Shown one piece after another: positions 52,690 through 63,749 of a stretch of DNA of 64,000 bases. The number at the start of each line of letters is the position of its first letter. Position 1 is the stretch's first letter. Both the position numbers and the translations under genes were made by a program. The notes under the pieces are model-generated. The model was not told the DNA's origin. It did not search any database and saw nothing but the letters and a program-made list of their open reading frames with translations. The stretch is from Lithospermum erythrorhizon (lineage: Eukaryota > Streptophyta > Magnoliopsida > Boraginales > Boraginaceae): NCBI GenBank assembly GCA_019722365.1, contig JADFUC010001761.1, forward strand, positions 1 to 64,000, read 5' to 3'.

Positions 52690-55430
52690 TAAAGGTCACT
52701 GTAAGAGCGATTGTCCCAAGTGTAGGCAGCGGCAATTTGGTAATACATCAGGGACCGTCGTTTTTGCCGAGCATGGTTCACAGTCCGAAGAGGACATCAC
52801 ATTAGTTTCCGATGGATACACACATTACACCGATGTGTGGGTTATGGATTCTGAGGCTTCATATCATACATGTCCGAGGAGAGAATGATTCTTGACCTAT
52901 GAGCAAAGAGATGGGCGGGAATATTTTCATGGCTAATAGCTGCTAGTCAGAAGGTGGTCGACAGGTTTAATCAAGCTTAGGACTCATGATGGGAAGTTTT
53001 GCATTGAATGATGGAAGCATGTCTAAAACGGTTCAAAAGTATCAGGAAAGGTGTTGCCGGGTAATTTTGCATTTCTTAAGGTGCTACAATTTAGGGATTC
53101 TATCATAGCTGCTTCCTCCGAGGTCGACAAAGAAGACATTACCAAGTCAGGCATATGAGATAAGAGAGGATGCAAATTCAGCTGTTGATAATTCTAGGTA
53201 TGAGGCTGTGATCTCTTGGTTTTGTGGAGCATTGTATTTTTAGGAAGCTACATTGAAGCAAGTTCCCTAAGGCAACTCATAGACCGGCACATCATTACAT
53301 CCACTCCAATTGGGTTGGGTCCTTCACGAAGTTGATTCTTTGGGAGGGTCATAGATACTTTCTATCTTTGATTGATGATTACTCAAGGATGACATGGGTG
53401 TTTATAATGAATCAGAAGGGTTATGCTTTCAAGCATTTCAAACAGTGGAAGATTTTGGTTCAAAATCGTATTTAATGGAAGCATCAAGAAGTCGAGAACT
53501 GAGAATGGTCTGAATTTCATCCGTTTGATGACTTTTATAATAATGAGGGAATTTCCTGCATATCATACACGAGGCAATACACTCCAGCCAGTAATGGTAG
53601 CCGCAGAAGCGTGAATCGTATTAATTTCAAGAGGGCCAGCGTAGAGCCCCATCTTAGGAGCTTATATATATGTATCAGGCGTTAAGATAATTACATAGTT
53701 ACACATCGTTGGATCATCTTATAAGTAAGATATTTATTAGTACCGTTTCATATAAAATAGTATTTTAAGCATTTTATTTTTTTTCATTAACTAAATACAC
53801 ATTGCATGGCCATTTGTAGAGTGGTTATACGCTTCTACTTGAATTAAGTGGAAAGTACAATTATATCTTTTATAAGAACCATGCTTATTAAATTCTATAA
53901 GTCTTAAATAGACTCGCTAGTGTACGCTTCTCTATTGCCGGGACTAGAAAGAAAGTTTTGGCCGAGGCGCTTAGTACAACATGTTATCCGATTAATCTAG
54001 GTCCGCATGTGCAGTAAATATGAAAATCCTTATGAACTATGGTCCGGGAAGTTCTGCGATTACTTTTGCTCGGTAGCTTTGCCGTACGCTTACTATCACG
54101 CGAATGAGGGAAAATTGGAATCGAGAGAGTGTTAAGGGAGTATTTGTAGGCTATGGGCAAGCGAAAGGCTATGTAGTTTGGTCACCATCTGGGGGAAGTT
54201 ATTCAAAGAAGAATGTTGTATTTGATAAAATTTCATGTTTAACCCAACTTTAAAGAATCTGGCCATCAAGATGAAGACAGTCGGGTACAGGAGCGGAGGA
54301 TCGAGGCTGTTGCAAGCGGAGGATGACATTCCTCACCACATTTAGAGTGCGTAGGCATCGATCGCTCCACCCTGCAGAAAACACGAGTTTGGTTTTTGCA
54401 TCACCCTAGAAGAGAAAACTATAGAATACCCTACGAGGTACGGTTAGCATGGTGGGATATATTGACCTTTTCTTTATAGGTCAGTAGGGAGGTTAACAAT
54501 CATGAGTCATCTTCCCATACAGTTATCGTATCAGCGTTTGTCCAATGATCAAATTGCCATGGGAAGAAACGGAGCCACTGTAAGAACCGACTTGGGAGTC
54601 AAGCTAGAAAACCATAGAACAAAAGGCTTGCAAGTGGTCAAGCTCAAGAAGAAGAAATTTATGGGATCAAGTATATGTCTCGAAAGTATTACTGGTGCTC
54701 AATAGGGAGCCGACTATATCGAGATATTCTCACCTATAGTCAAACATACTCTATTAGGGATGCTTCTCGCTATAGTAGCAACAGATTTGGTTTCGAGCAA
54801 CTTGGATGTGAAGATAGCTTTCTATATGATCCAAACAGATTGCTTCCAAGAACCCTAAAGGAAGAATTATGTTTCGGTGTTAAAGAAACTATATATGGTT
54901 CAAGTAACTTGAGGCCAGATGTTATGTTTGGAGAAGTTACATGCTCGAGATTGGATATTTCAAGAGTCCATACGAGCAATTGAGTATACTACAACAAGGT
55001 CAAAGATGAGTCATTCATTTACTTGGTATTGTATGTAGATAATATGTTCTACCACAAGTGAACAAAGCTAGGCATCCAAAAACTCAAGGGACTACTCAGT
55101 GCAAAGTTTGATATGAAGAATTTTTGTGCTCCCAAAAAAATTCCGAATGCGTATCTACAAAAATAGTTTCGTATAGTTTTTCTATCACAAAAGGCCATTA
55201 ATCGGTACATTCTATCAAGATTTACGGTCAAGAAAGTTCTTATCGACATATCTCTAAGGCTTCTAACGGTATTTATGGATGGTATTTGCATATAGTCAGT
55301 CCGAAACGGAATACATGTCTCCGTGTTTCTTATGCTAGCCGTTAAATGAAGCTGATGTATGCTATTCTAATGTATCGGATCTCGCATACGTTGTCAATAT
55401 TGTTAGTAGGTTCACAGTAGCCTCTAAAAC
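52690..55430 (+). pseudogene. Copia gag-pol relic, 3' part of the interrupted host element
   Basis: Plus-strand domains in order: Gag zinc-knuckle end (KGHCKSDCPKC, 52,697 on); protease VWVMDSEASYHTCPRREW (the catalytic DSGA has become DSEA, 52,841-52,858); integrase YFLSLIDDYSRMTWVF near 53,345-53,400; post-integrase GYGQAKGYVVWSPSGGSYSK near 54,150; reverse transcriptase GADYIEIFSPIVKHT near 54,710 with YVDN instead of YVDD at 55,032-55,043; and a decayed RPDLAYAV-like region near 55,380. Frameshifts and stops are many. RNase H and a 3' LTR are not recognised. Confidence 0.8.
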
Positions 55431-56365
55431 GAACATCATAATTTTAAAAAGATATTCAGATATTTTAAAGCGCACATATAACGCGCCTCGCTATGTGCGC
55501 CTCGACTCCCTACGAATTTGAGACTTGGGATCGGGACTTTTTATCACTGTACCAAGTCCCGATGCACGTTCTTCATCAGGTGAACCGAAATTGGCTTCAC
55601 AACCCCAGACTGAGGAGAAATATGAAGACTCGCATACAAGTGATACATACCTCTTGTCGAATGATTCAACAAAAAAACCATTAAGCTACAATGCTACTAT
55701 TTGTATTTGAAGATATATTTTTTAGTTCACCCAAGAAACCAATGAATATAGCTAAGTCAACTTAGTTCAGTTTAATGATCGAACAAGAAAGACAATAAGA
55801 GCATAAACTAGCAATAAAAAATTACTCCGTAGAAGGTACAAAATTGTGGGCGCTGTTGGTAATCATAATCAGTGAATAGAATCATGATACCACCTTCCAG
55901 GTATCCTTTTTTATTTGGCTTTAAAGGTGTCGCCCTTTAATTCAATTGAGAATGGTCCCATTCTATCACATCTTATCTCGTGCATGAGTTTTGGAGTTAC
56001 TGGCTGCGGATCCGGAACTAATTATTGAAAATACTCTATGTTTTCATTTAATTGTTTAACTCAAAAGTATTTTACTAATGATGAATTGAAAAATTAGATG
56101 CAGGATAAAGTAATAAAATTTTATTACGCCTTTCATCCCTAAATTATTTTATTTTATTGATTAAAGATTAACAAACTTTTAAGTGTTTTGATTGATACCT
56201 AAAATTTCGATTTGATTCAAAAGTATCAAATTAATAAAAAAATATTTCTTCCGTAGATGTTTAATTTATTACATTTTTAAAAAATTTTAAATTCATTTCA
56301 CAACTCTATTGCTCTCTCCATTTAAATCATTCTAAATAAGAACCTATATAGGTATTTTTATTTTG
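55431..56365. other. Intergenic, nothing firm
   Basis: The unclassified right flank of the copia relic. GGGATCGGGAC and GTCCCGATGC words near 55,528-55,566 are in inverted order, but no element can be bounded. Confidence 0.35.
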
Positions 56366-56376
56366 AAAACCTCCCT

Positions 56377-56579
56377 TTTGTAAGAGGACCCGCACCCGCT
56401 TCTCGTCGAGTGCACACATCACACTGGCCGGGCGCAATAGCCCGCAGCACGCCTGTAAACCACACGTGCCCCCTGTGATATACTCTACCTCAAGAAAGCC
56501 ACACAAGGAATCGAATTCACGATCTTCATGGCCATGCTCTCACCTATTCCATTAACCTGATCACCCTTTGGTTTAGATT
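56377..56579 (-). mobile_element. tRNA-derived SINE with perfect 11-bp target duplication
   Basis: A 203-bp element flanked by identical AAAACCTCCCT at 56,366-56,376 and 56,580-56,590. On the minus strand it has a tRNA-like head with GAGAGCATGGCCATGA, then ATTCGATTCC (a B box near GGTTCGANTCC), then a GC-rich body ending GGTCCTCTTACAAA. This layout fits plant SINEs. The GC-rich body contrasts with the AT-rich flanks. Confidence 0.8.
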
Positions 56580-57249
56580 AAAACCTCCCTATCAATTAGG
56601 GGTGAATGAAGTATTTAACACATATTTTATAATGCATTAATTTTTTTGATCATTAGATATCTTAATAAAAATCTTTATGATTAATGACCTTACCATGTGG
56701 TAAGTTCATAGTTACCTGAGATCCCGCCGATTTCATACACATTTTTATGACTTGTGCAACTTACATGAGTGAGACTAATTTCAGACAAGAACTCCTACTT
56801 CAATATATACGTTTCGCGTCCTGAGGGTCTGAAAAAAAAAGTGTTTGGATTAGGAAAAAAATATTTAGATTTTATGTATTTCTTTTAATTAAGTTTGTAT
56901 GAAATGTACATGCAATATCAAAATTTAACTACATATTTTTTACATGTTAAACTATTAGTTTTAACTTATCATTATATTAAATTTATAAACCAAATTTAAT
57001 TTAACATGCAAGTAGATAAAATACGAGAGTTTTAAACCAAAATATCAAGCATTAACATTAATTGTACTGCGTTTGAACATAATACTTGGAAGAATAAAAC
57101 ACGGTAGCTTTTAGCAACCTAACGCTACTCAAACTCCAACTCTCTTCATTATCCAAATCGGGCCGACCCATACTCACCATAACTAAGCCGAAGTTCAAGC
57201 CTATGGCTCATTTTCCCATCCCGAATGCTTCCCTTCCAACGCATACCAA

Positions 57250-57640
57250 ACCCGGTAAGTTTATAATACATCTTCTAACTAGTTCGGTTTATCGACAAGG
57301 AATTTCACGGCTAAATCGACAAGCAGTAATATATTAAATATTGTTAACCTAATATTATATTTAACATATAGATTACGAAAGACTCTAGTAATCCATCATA
57401 AATCCCCTAATGTCAATACGCTTTATTTTCTAAATACCAATTGTCTAAACAAATTAATATATATTGAACTTTTTAGTATATATATATATATAATATATAT
57501 ATATATATTATATATATATAATATATATATATATTATATATATATATATGAATATACTAACGACAACCGGCTTACAATCAAAATTGTTCAATGAGTATTT
57601 TTATGAGATTCGGATTATGTTTCCAACATCCACCTTAACG
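57250..57640 (-). mobile_element. Fragment of the LTR family found in copies A and B
   Basis: Aligns with 4,379-4,690 and 12,957-13,260: AAGTTTATAATACAT, CAGTAATATATTAAAT, AATTGTCTAAACAAATTAAT, TACAATCAAAATTGTTCA. It lacks both LTR ends. Strand is taken from the copy A block. Confidence 0.6.
57476..57549. repeat. (TA)n microsatellite
   Basis: About 74 bp of almost pure TA, at the point where the homologous copies A and B carry only TTATATATACATT-like sequence. Confidence 0.9.
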
Positions 57641-57649
57641 GGGCACGCA

Positions 57650-58981
57650 GACGTGATACGCCTACACCCGATTTTCTATTTTGTTACGGGGTTGGTTTCA
57701 TGGGTAGCGGTGGCGCAGAAGAATAGTTATTTATTTTTTTAATTTAATTAATTAAATCGACATTAAAAAATTGATCCAATTAAGTTATTTGTTATTTTAA
57801 AAACGAATCTTACAAGTGTAATAATATATATAATTTTCTTTTATTTTGTCTTAAGGTTTACTTACAGTAGTTCAAAGCCAAAAATATTTTTCAAAAGTTG
57901 AGATGCCAAAATCACCACAAGTTTCTATTCGAAGTTTCAAAGGTTTAGATTTTTATTTGAAATGTATTCCTTAATTCAAATGCTTGTATGAAATTTAGGC
58001 TTGTAATTTCTATTATGAAAAAAAAAATACAATTTTATCTCATAAATTTGAAGTTACTTTAAAAGATTGTTGAGAGAAAGCTGTGTATACAAAGAATTGA
58101 TTCATTAAACTTGAGTAGATAAATAAATATTACATAATTAAAATGTAAATATCAATTACTAAAACTTAAAATTCTTAATAATTCATAATAGTTGAATTAT
58201 CTATCAAAGTCATTTATTGGTTAACTAGACACTATACCATCATGCCTAATTAATTGACCACAAAATATTTTTGTAAAACCAGACACTTAACACTAATCTC
58301 AAATTTAGTGAAAATGGAATTTAAATATTTATTATAAAATTTAAGGTTAATGACAACAAACATCATTTAAGTTGTTTAAAATGGTCCATTGGATAGTCAT
58401 GGTTTGAGACTGACCTAACTCGATCACTGAACTTCTGAAATCATCTACACTCGATCATTCGATCAATTTTCATTGTTAAATTGCTCATTTCGGTTAGTTT
58501 TTCAGATTTTGAACATAGATATTTTTGTAATAGATACAATAAAATGGGTCGATTTTAAATAACAAACATTTATTTGCGATGTTTTAAAAAAATTGAATAT
58601 GTTTGGTTCCATTAAATAGGGGTAAGATTAGGTCGACTTTCTCAATTTTGTAGCAAACAAAAACCGAACCGATCCAATCTGGTTTTTTAGAAACTCAAAC
58701 CAAAACCGAATTGATTTGAATTTGCCCAAACATTTCCTTATAGTTCACTTTAAACCCTAGAGATTATAATTGCATTATGGCTTGACTTCGTTGTACGTGG
58801 CGCGACCTGTGGCCCGACGACAATAATAGCAATATACTAATTTATGTTAACTGAATACCATATTAATATATAAATTCATGAGTGACTCTAAGTAGTTTCA
58901 TCATAACATTTTCGCTATAATACAAGACATGCAGACCATATTAATATTTCACAAAATACGGTTCACTAGAATCGGACCGGT
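57650..58981. other. Intergenic, nothing recognised
   Basis: AT-rich DNA. CACTGAACTTCTGAAATCAT and neighbouring words near 58,420-58,500 resemble common plant MITE arms, but no partner arm is clear. Confidence 0.4.
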
Positions 58982-59451
58982 TGTAATGCCCACATGATTG
59001 CACTTGAATGCAAATTAAAAGGTATCAAAATATTTTCTAGCATTAAGGTGCATTAAACACCCTTAATGATTTGAAACTGCCATTCCACTTGAATGCATTT
59101 TAATTCTGTTTTAAAATTTAAAAATGCAAAACCGAGCTTGATCTAAGCAAAATGTGGCTCGCGACTCAGCCCCCTCCCCTTCAACTACATTCGTGTCCCT
59201 GTGTCGCGCACAGGCACCTGGATTTACAATCTTCGAGCTCATTTTCCCCCCGGATTTACACCCCCATAGTAATCAATTTACTAAATTCATGAGGACCCTT
59301 ACTTATAAAGTGAGTTGTTCCCACACTCTTCTCTAATGTGATTCAAAGCCAATTTCAAAACTTTCATTTTTCATTTCAATCTTGGCCCAACTCCTTGACA
59401 CACACAAAAGCGATTAAGCAAATTTCTCGTATTCACAAATAATATCCAACA
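58982..59451 (-). mobile_element. 3' LTR of a truncated minus-strand copia element
   Basis: About 470 bp from TGTAATGCCC to ATATCCAACA on the plus strand. Minus-strand AGTGGGGGA (59,452-59,460), a polypurine tract, adjoins it, followed by copia RNase H sequence, which fixes its identity. Confidence 0.65.
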
Positions 59452-59989
59452 TCCCCCACTAGATACAAATTTGAAAAAAATTTGACTCGATAATCGGTGA
59501 TAGCAACAACGATCAATTCTCGTGATAGAATAGGTAAAGCGATGGCCTTGAACCTTTGTGTACATTTGCTACATTCATCAATGTGCATAAGACGCTGATG
59601 CCTTGGAACTAACTGCTTTTTGGTAGCAAATGATGACGTGATTTTACAATGTGTCTCAATCGACTGTGACGCTCTCACTATTTTGTTCGGTTTGGCCTTG
59701 GACGTGAAAACCGTTCTCGCGAGTTGTCGTCAAGAAATGCACGCTCTAATATTTCTCTTCTAAAGCGGCCTCTTACCTTAGCTCACATAGGTGACTTTTC
59801 ATATTATTTTGAGTAACCCGCATCACTCCTTTAGTACCTCAGAGAGTTATTAAAAGCATAGCTTAACCTTATCCTCAGGCGTGATTAACAAGCTTTCATT
59901 TGGAACGGGTGGAATCCCATAATCTACTTACTTAATACGAGGCAGCTGTCCTCGGGACCTGTATCCCGGGATTTCTACCAACTAGGTGG

Positions 59990-60330
59990 TCATACTCATT
60001 CGCATATTTTCTCAGGGGCTTTCAATCTCATTCATTTCGATGAATTTCAATTAGTTCTCTTCGTAACCTCTTGGTTAGTGGATCCGCAATGTTATCCTTT
60101 GATATTACATGATCAACAACGATAACTCCACTTGAGATTAATTGTCTAATGATATTATGACGTCGACGAATGTGTCTCGACTTACCATTATACATGTGGT
60201 TCTGTGCCCGTCCAATTGCTGATTCATTATCATAGTATATGCAAATTGGAGGCGTGGGCTTTTCTCACTCTGGAATGTCCTCGAAGAATTGTTGTAACCA
60301 CTCTGCTTCTTCCGCACACTTGTCTAAAGC
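59990..60330 (-). pseudogene. Copia RNase H fragment
   Basis: Minus strand reads AEEAEWLQQFFEDIPE, YYDNESAIGRAQNHMYNGKS, RHIRRRHNIIRQLISSGV and IADPLTKR, the end of a Ty1/copia polyprotein. Upstream domains are missing beyond about 60,345, so the element is 5'-truncated. The frame here is unusually well preserved. Bases 59,461-59,989 are the untranslated stretch before the 3' LTR. Confidence 0.85.
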
Positions 60331-60449
60331 AGTTATTTTATGATCAAATTCCATACTTCAATCCTTTCAAGTTATTTTCTCATCACTTTTCACAATTTTT
60401 AATCTACATCATTAAAATTTCAATCACAGAATAATGCTAATTTGGAAGG

Positions 60450-60950
60450 TGACAATCCTATAACAAAATAACCTAGACGGGCCCAACGGTGACGCTCTTC
60501 CAAGAATGGATCGCAGCGTTTATCGAATAAATTAATTTACCCACACGGGTGGGCCAAGCATCTAAAAAGCCCAAGATAAAGCTCAAGCTGCCAGCCTAAC
60601 TCTTGTAGCGAAATGAGTAATCAATGGCATCAAATCCGCCGATTCTACCAATCGCCAGAATTAAGATCATAATTATACCACCCTTAACGAGCCATAAAAT
60701 CATTAATCGGTAATAAAGGGGCCACCAGTTGCTCGCCCAAAGTAGCGGTCCGTAGACTATATAAGCGTGAAACTTCTGGCGCCAAATCGCAGTTTTACTG
60801 ATACCCAAATTTTTTCTTTCAGAAACTAAACTTTTTCAATCCTTTACTAGTGTTTCCTATTTTAAGAATCGATCCTTATTTCAGAGAACTCTCATTCAAC
60901 TAAGCAAGCTTCTTAATCCTGGGCCACTACTGAAATGACCAAATCATCAG
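60450..60950 (+). mobile_element. Gypsy-type LTR remnant with promoter
   Basis: Contains CTATATAAG (60,757-60,765) followed by a leader-like stretch, preceded by AATTATACCACCCTTAACGA and repeated GGGCC(C/A) words common in plant Ty3/gypsy (Athila/Tat-like) LTRs. Exact ends and coding region are not seen. Confidence 0.4.
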
Positions 60951-62640
60951 AATGTATTCGGATAATACAAGTGGCTTCACAAAAAATCACTGTTTATGAA
61001 GGTGACATTGAAACATAGCTAGCAACTCCCTTTCTTTGTGTATACCAATTTTGAAAATTGAAGGAATAATAATTGGAGATGATTTCATTCTCTAATTATT
61101 ATATTCAAAATCAAAACTATCAGTTGAAATATAAAAAGTAATCACGTCGATCTATCCATCCAGCTCTATCAATTCTTCAAATCCATCCTAGTAAACAATA
61201 ATTTGAAAATATAACTGGGGCGGCTATATTCATTATATTCCAACTTATTCAACGATGGCTTGAAACTATAAAATATTAATACACATTCAAATAGTAATTT
61301 TTTAGTAAAATGATAATTTTGTTCTAAATATAATTTTCTATCCTACTACACTTGTAAATAGAGAGAAGCAAAATAATCATTTCACCCCTAAATTCAATAC
61401 TGTTTAGATATGTGTATAACAGCTCAGTCAACAATACATAGAATCTAAAATTATCCGATGGAAGTCCGAGTATGTTTCTTTTTCCTTCCACCAATAATTA
61501 TGAGATGTATTTCTACAAAAGGCCTAGCGTTGGTCAAGATGAGTGTATAAATGCATTATAAGTTTTCATGTCACTGTCCTTGCTCAGGAGGCCAGGAATA
61601 ATTATCATAATAATGGACAATGCTGGATTAAAGAGCTTCTCTATAAGATACGGAGTATTATTCTATTTCCCCAATTTAAGCGTTAGAACATTATATTGTG
61701 GGTTACATACTTACATTATTCTATTTGAAATGCTTGATTAAAGGTTTCCTCAATACTTCAAGAGTAATTCAGTAGCAGATCAGACCTTTTTTTTTTTGGC
61801 TAATTCACTGTTGGATGAGAGGCAAGAAATGGAGTTCAATAATCAAGATATATTTCATGTAACCCACAAGGTGTCAAGTTGGTACGTGGAGTAGGTGATT
61901 AGCTTGCGATAGCAAAATTATAATAAGTTCGAATCTTCTATCAATTCAACATTTTTTTAGTCGAGTCTATCGATACCAAACTTACATATTAGTTTAGTTA
62001 ACATTGCTAGCGTGGTTTACCTGCATGTTAGTGTTCCCCATTACAAATTAAAAGATATGTCATGTAGAGTTAAAGTATCCCTTGAAAAAACATACAATGC
62101 ATTTTATACTTTAGACCTTAGATTTCAAAGTTAGATTCATGATTCCAAGTTTTACCTCTTATTTAATGTATTGAAATGATTTATGATCAATAAAAGGTTG
62201 CCTTGTTATGAAAAAAAAAATCAAATACTCTAATATATGGTTTTAATTTATAACATTGGTGAAAATACAATAATGGTTTAAGTATAATTTACTATTGATA
62301 ATGAGTTCAAAATGAATATTATGTATGTTGACGTCATCTCCACATAAGGTACTCGAACTATTGATTATTTGTGCTACATTTTCACTATTTGGCTGCCCTA
62401 ATCATCGTTCTTTTATTTTGCTTGAACATTCCACCCCATTAATTAGGGGAAAAAATTTACTCTAAACGAAGTTCCTTTGTGATCAAACAAAAAAATTGTA
62501 TCTAGCATTTTGTTAGATAATTGCCAAAAAAAAAAAACTTTAGAGCATCATGCTTTTTTTGTTTGATAAAAAATTCAAACTGGACTTTTACTTATAGAAA
62601 AAAATACGACATTAAAATTGTTCTTTTATTTGCCTGAAAA
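60951..62640. other. Intergenic DNA upstream of the intact ERF
   Basis: AT-rich; no element or gene bounded. Similarity to the other ERF's promoter starts only at about 62,640. Confidence 0.5.
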
Positions 62641-62669
62641 TTGTTCGATCGTGAAAGTTGGCTATTTAC

Positions 62670-62675
62670 CACGTG
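62670..62675 (+). promoter_or_regulatory. G-box (CACGTG) upstream of the intact ERF
   Basis: A palindromic CACGTG in TATTTACCACGTGTTG, 306 bp before the ATG. The same 16-base context occurs in the other ERF promoter at almost the same distance. G-boxes bind bHLH/bZIP factors such as MYC2; regulation by them is inferred. Confidence 0.7.
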
Positions 62676-62867
62676 TTGTGAACACTTTTCTATAATTTTA
62701 TCATACTGATGTTTCCTAGAAAAAACATAGCATTAGAATATCATATTCTCATTCAACATAGTTCAATTTATTTTGTTAAATAAGTTCTAATAATATACTA
62801 GATTCGCTCCAAATTATTTTATTATAGGATTCAGTCACCTCACTGAACCAAATTCAAGAAACTAACC

Positions 62868-62876
62868 TATATATAA
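62868..62876 (+). promoter_or_regulatory. TATA box of the intact ERF
   Basis: TATATATAA 108 bp before the ATG, just after CACTGAACCAAATTC, which is also conserved (as AGTGAACCAAATCT) in the paralogue's promoter. Confidence 0.65.
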
Positions 62877-62975
62877 CATCCTTTTATTAGTTTGAACATT
62901 CAGACATCTTATGAGTATTGTGAACATTTTCAAAATTAAGCAATCTTTAAACCAAGAAAATTGTTATCTTCACCC

Positions 62976-63749
62976 ATGGAATCTTACAATAGTAATAACC
63001 CTGATCGTCATGATTGTGATCTTGCCATTCTTGATTCAATCAGCCGCCATTTGCTTGATGATTTTCCCAATGACCCACAAAATCTAATGCTACAAAATGA
63101 TTGCTTCAACTTTGATTGGCTTCAATTTGCTGGTCTTGAAAATACCATCTTAAAACAAGAGCCTGAAATGAGCTCTGGACCCCCTGAGAGTTTGAACTTT
63201 TCTGCAATGAGCTCAAGTAGTTCACCACAATGTTTCAATTTTGATTGGCTTCAATTTGGAGATCTTGAAATTACCATCTTAAAAACAGAGCCTGAAATGA
63301 ATTCCAAATCCCCTAAAATATTGAATTTTTCACCAATGAGCACTACACCACCCTCAACTATTAATTTTTCAACAATCTCGCCGCCAGAGACAATGATGGA
63401 ACCTTCCCAAATGGAGGTGGTGCCACCTGGTGGGAAGCATTATAGGGGTGTAAGGAGGCGACCATGGGGGAAATACGCGGCCGAGATAAGAGATCCAGCA
63501 AAGAATGGAGCTAGAGTATGGTTAGGGACTTATGAGACAGCTGAGGATGCTGCATTTGCCTATGATATAGCTTCATTTCGCATGCGAGGCTCACGTGCAT
63601 TGCTTAATTTTCCGCTAAAGATAAACACAGGTGAGCCGGAACCGGTTAGGATTAGATCGAAGAGGTCCCAGGCATCCCCCGGGAGCTCATCTTCGTCCAC
63701 AACCAAGAGTGGATCAACAAAGAGAACGAAAATGGAAGTGGGAGTGTAA
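62976..63749 (+). CDS. AP2/ERF transcription factor, group IX (intact paralogue)
   Basis: A 257-residue, intronless nuclear transcription factor. The single AP2 domain (about residues 156-214) carries [18 protein letters not shown], the [12 protein letters not shown] helix region and the terminal [11 protein letters not shown], with the Ala and Asp of AEIRD that mark ERF rather than DREB proteins and the Arg/Trp residues that contact a GCC-box in this family. After it, GEPEPVR, a Ser-rich stretch and basic SKR and KRTK clusters give a probable nuclear localisation signal; this tail is typical of group IX (AtERF1/2, ORCA and tobacco ERF189 relatives). The N-terminus is acidic and contains two copies of a CFNFDWLQF...LE.TILK.EPEM module starting at residues 43 and 86, a plausible activation region. 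The start chosen is ATG 62,976 (context CACCCATGG); the frame is open upstream to a TTG at 62,961. A homologous truncated copy lies at 29.6 kb. Jasmonate/ethylene control is inferred from the family and the upstream G-box. Confidence 0.93.
   Translation: MESYNSNNPDRHDCDLAILDSISRHLLDDFPNDPQNLMLQNDCFNFDWLQFAGLENTILKQEPEMSSGPPESLNFSAMSSSSSPQCFNFDWLQFGDLEITILKTEPEMNSKSPKILNFSPMSTTPPSTINFSTISPPETMMEPSQMEVVPPGGKHYRGVRRRPWGKYAAEIRDPAKNGARVWLGTYETAEDAAFAYDIASFRMRGSRALLNFPLKINTGEPEPVRIRSKRSQASPGSSSSSTTKSGSTKRTKMEVGV
63102..63359 (+). repeat. In-frame tandem duplication of the FNFDWLQF module in the intact ERF
   Basis: Two adjacent 129-bp (43-codon) units, 63,102-63,230 and 63,231-63,359. Both encode [19 protein letters not shown] followed by Ser/Pro and (L/I)NFS. 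Their first 70 or so bases are nearly identical. The acidic residues around Trp, Phe and Leu resemble a plant activation segment; that role is inferred. Confidence 0.85.

Noticed and set aside
34639..52690. Clean 5-bp target duplication around the whole copia array
   Set aside because: The left flank offers AAAAT and the right end of LTR3 is too decayed to define; no exact pair could be supported.
62961..62975. Longer ERF start at the TTG codon (adds MLSSP-like residues)
   Set aside because: Plants rarely start at TTG, and the ATG at 62,976 has a good CACCCATGG context and aligns with the paralogue's start.
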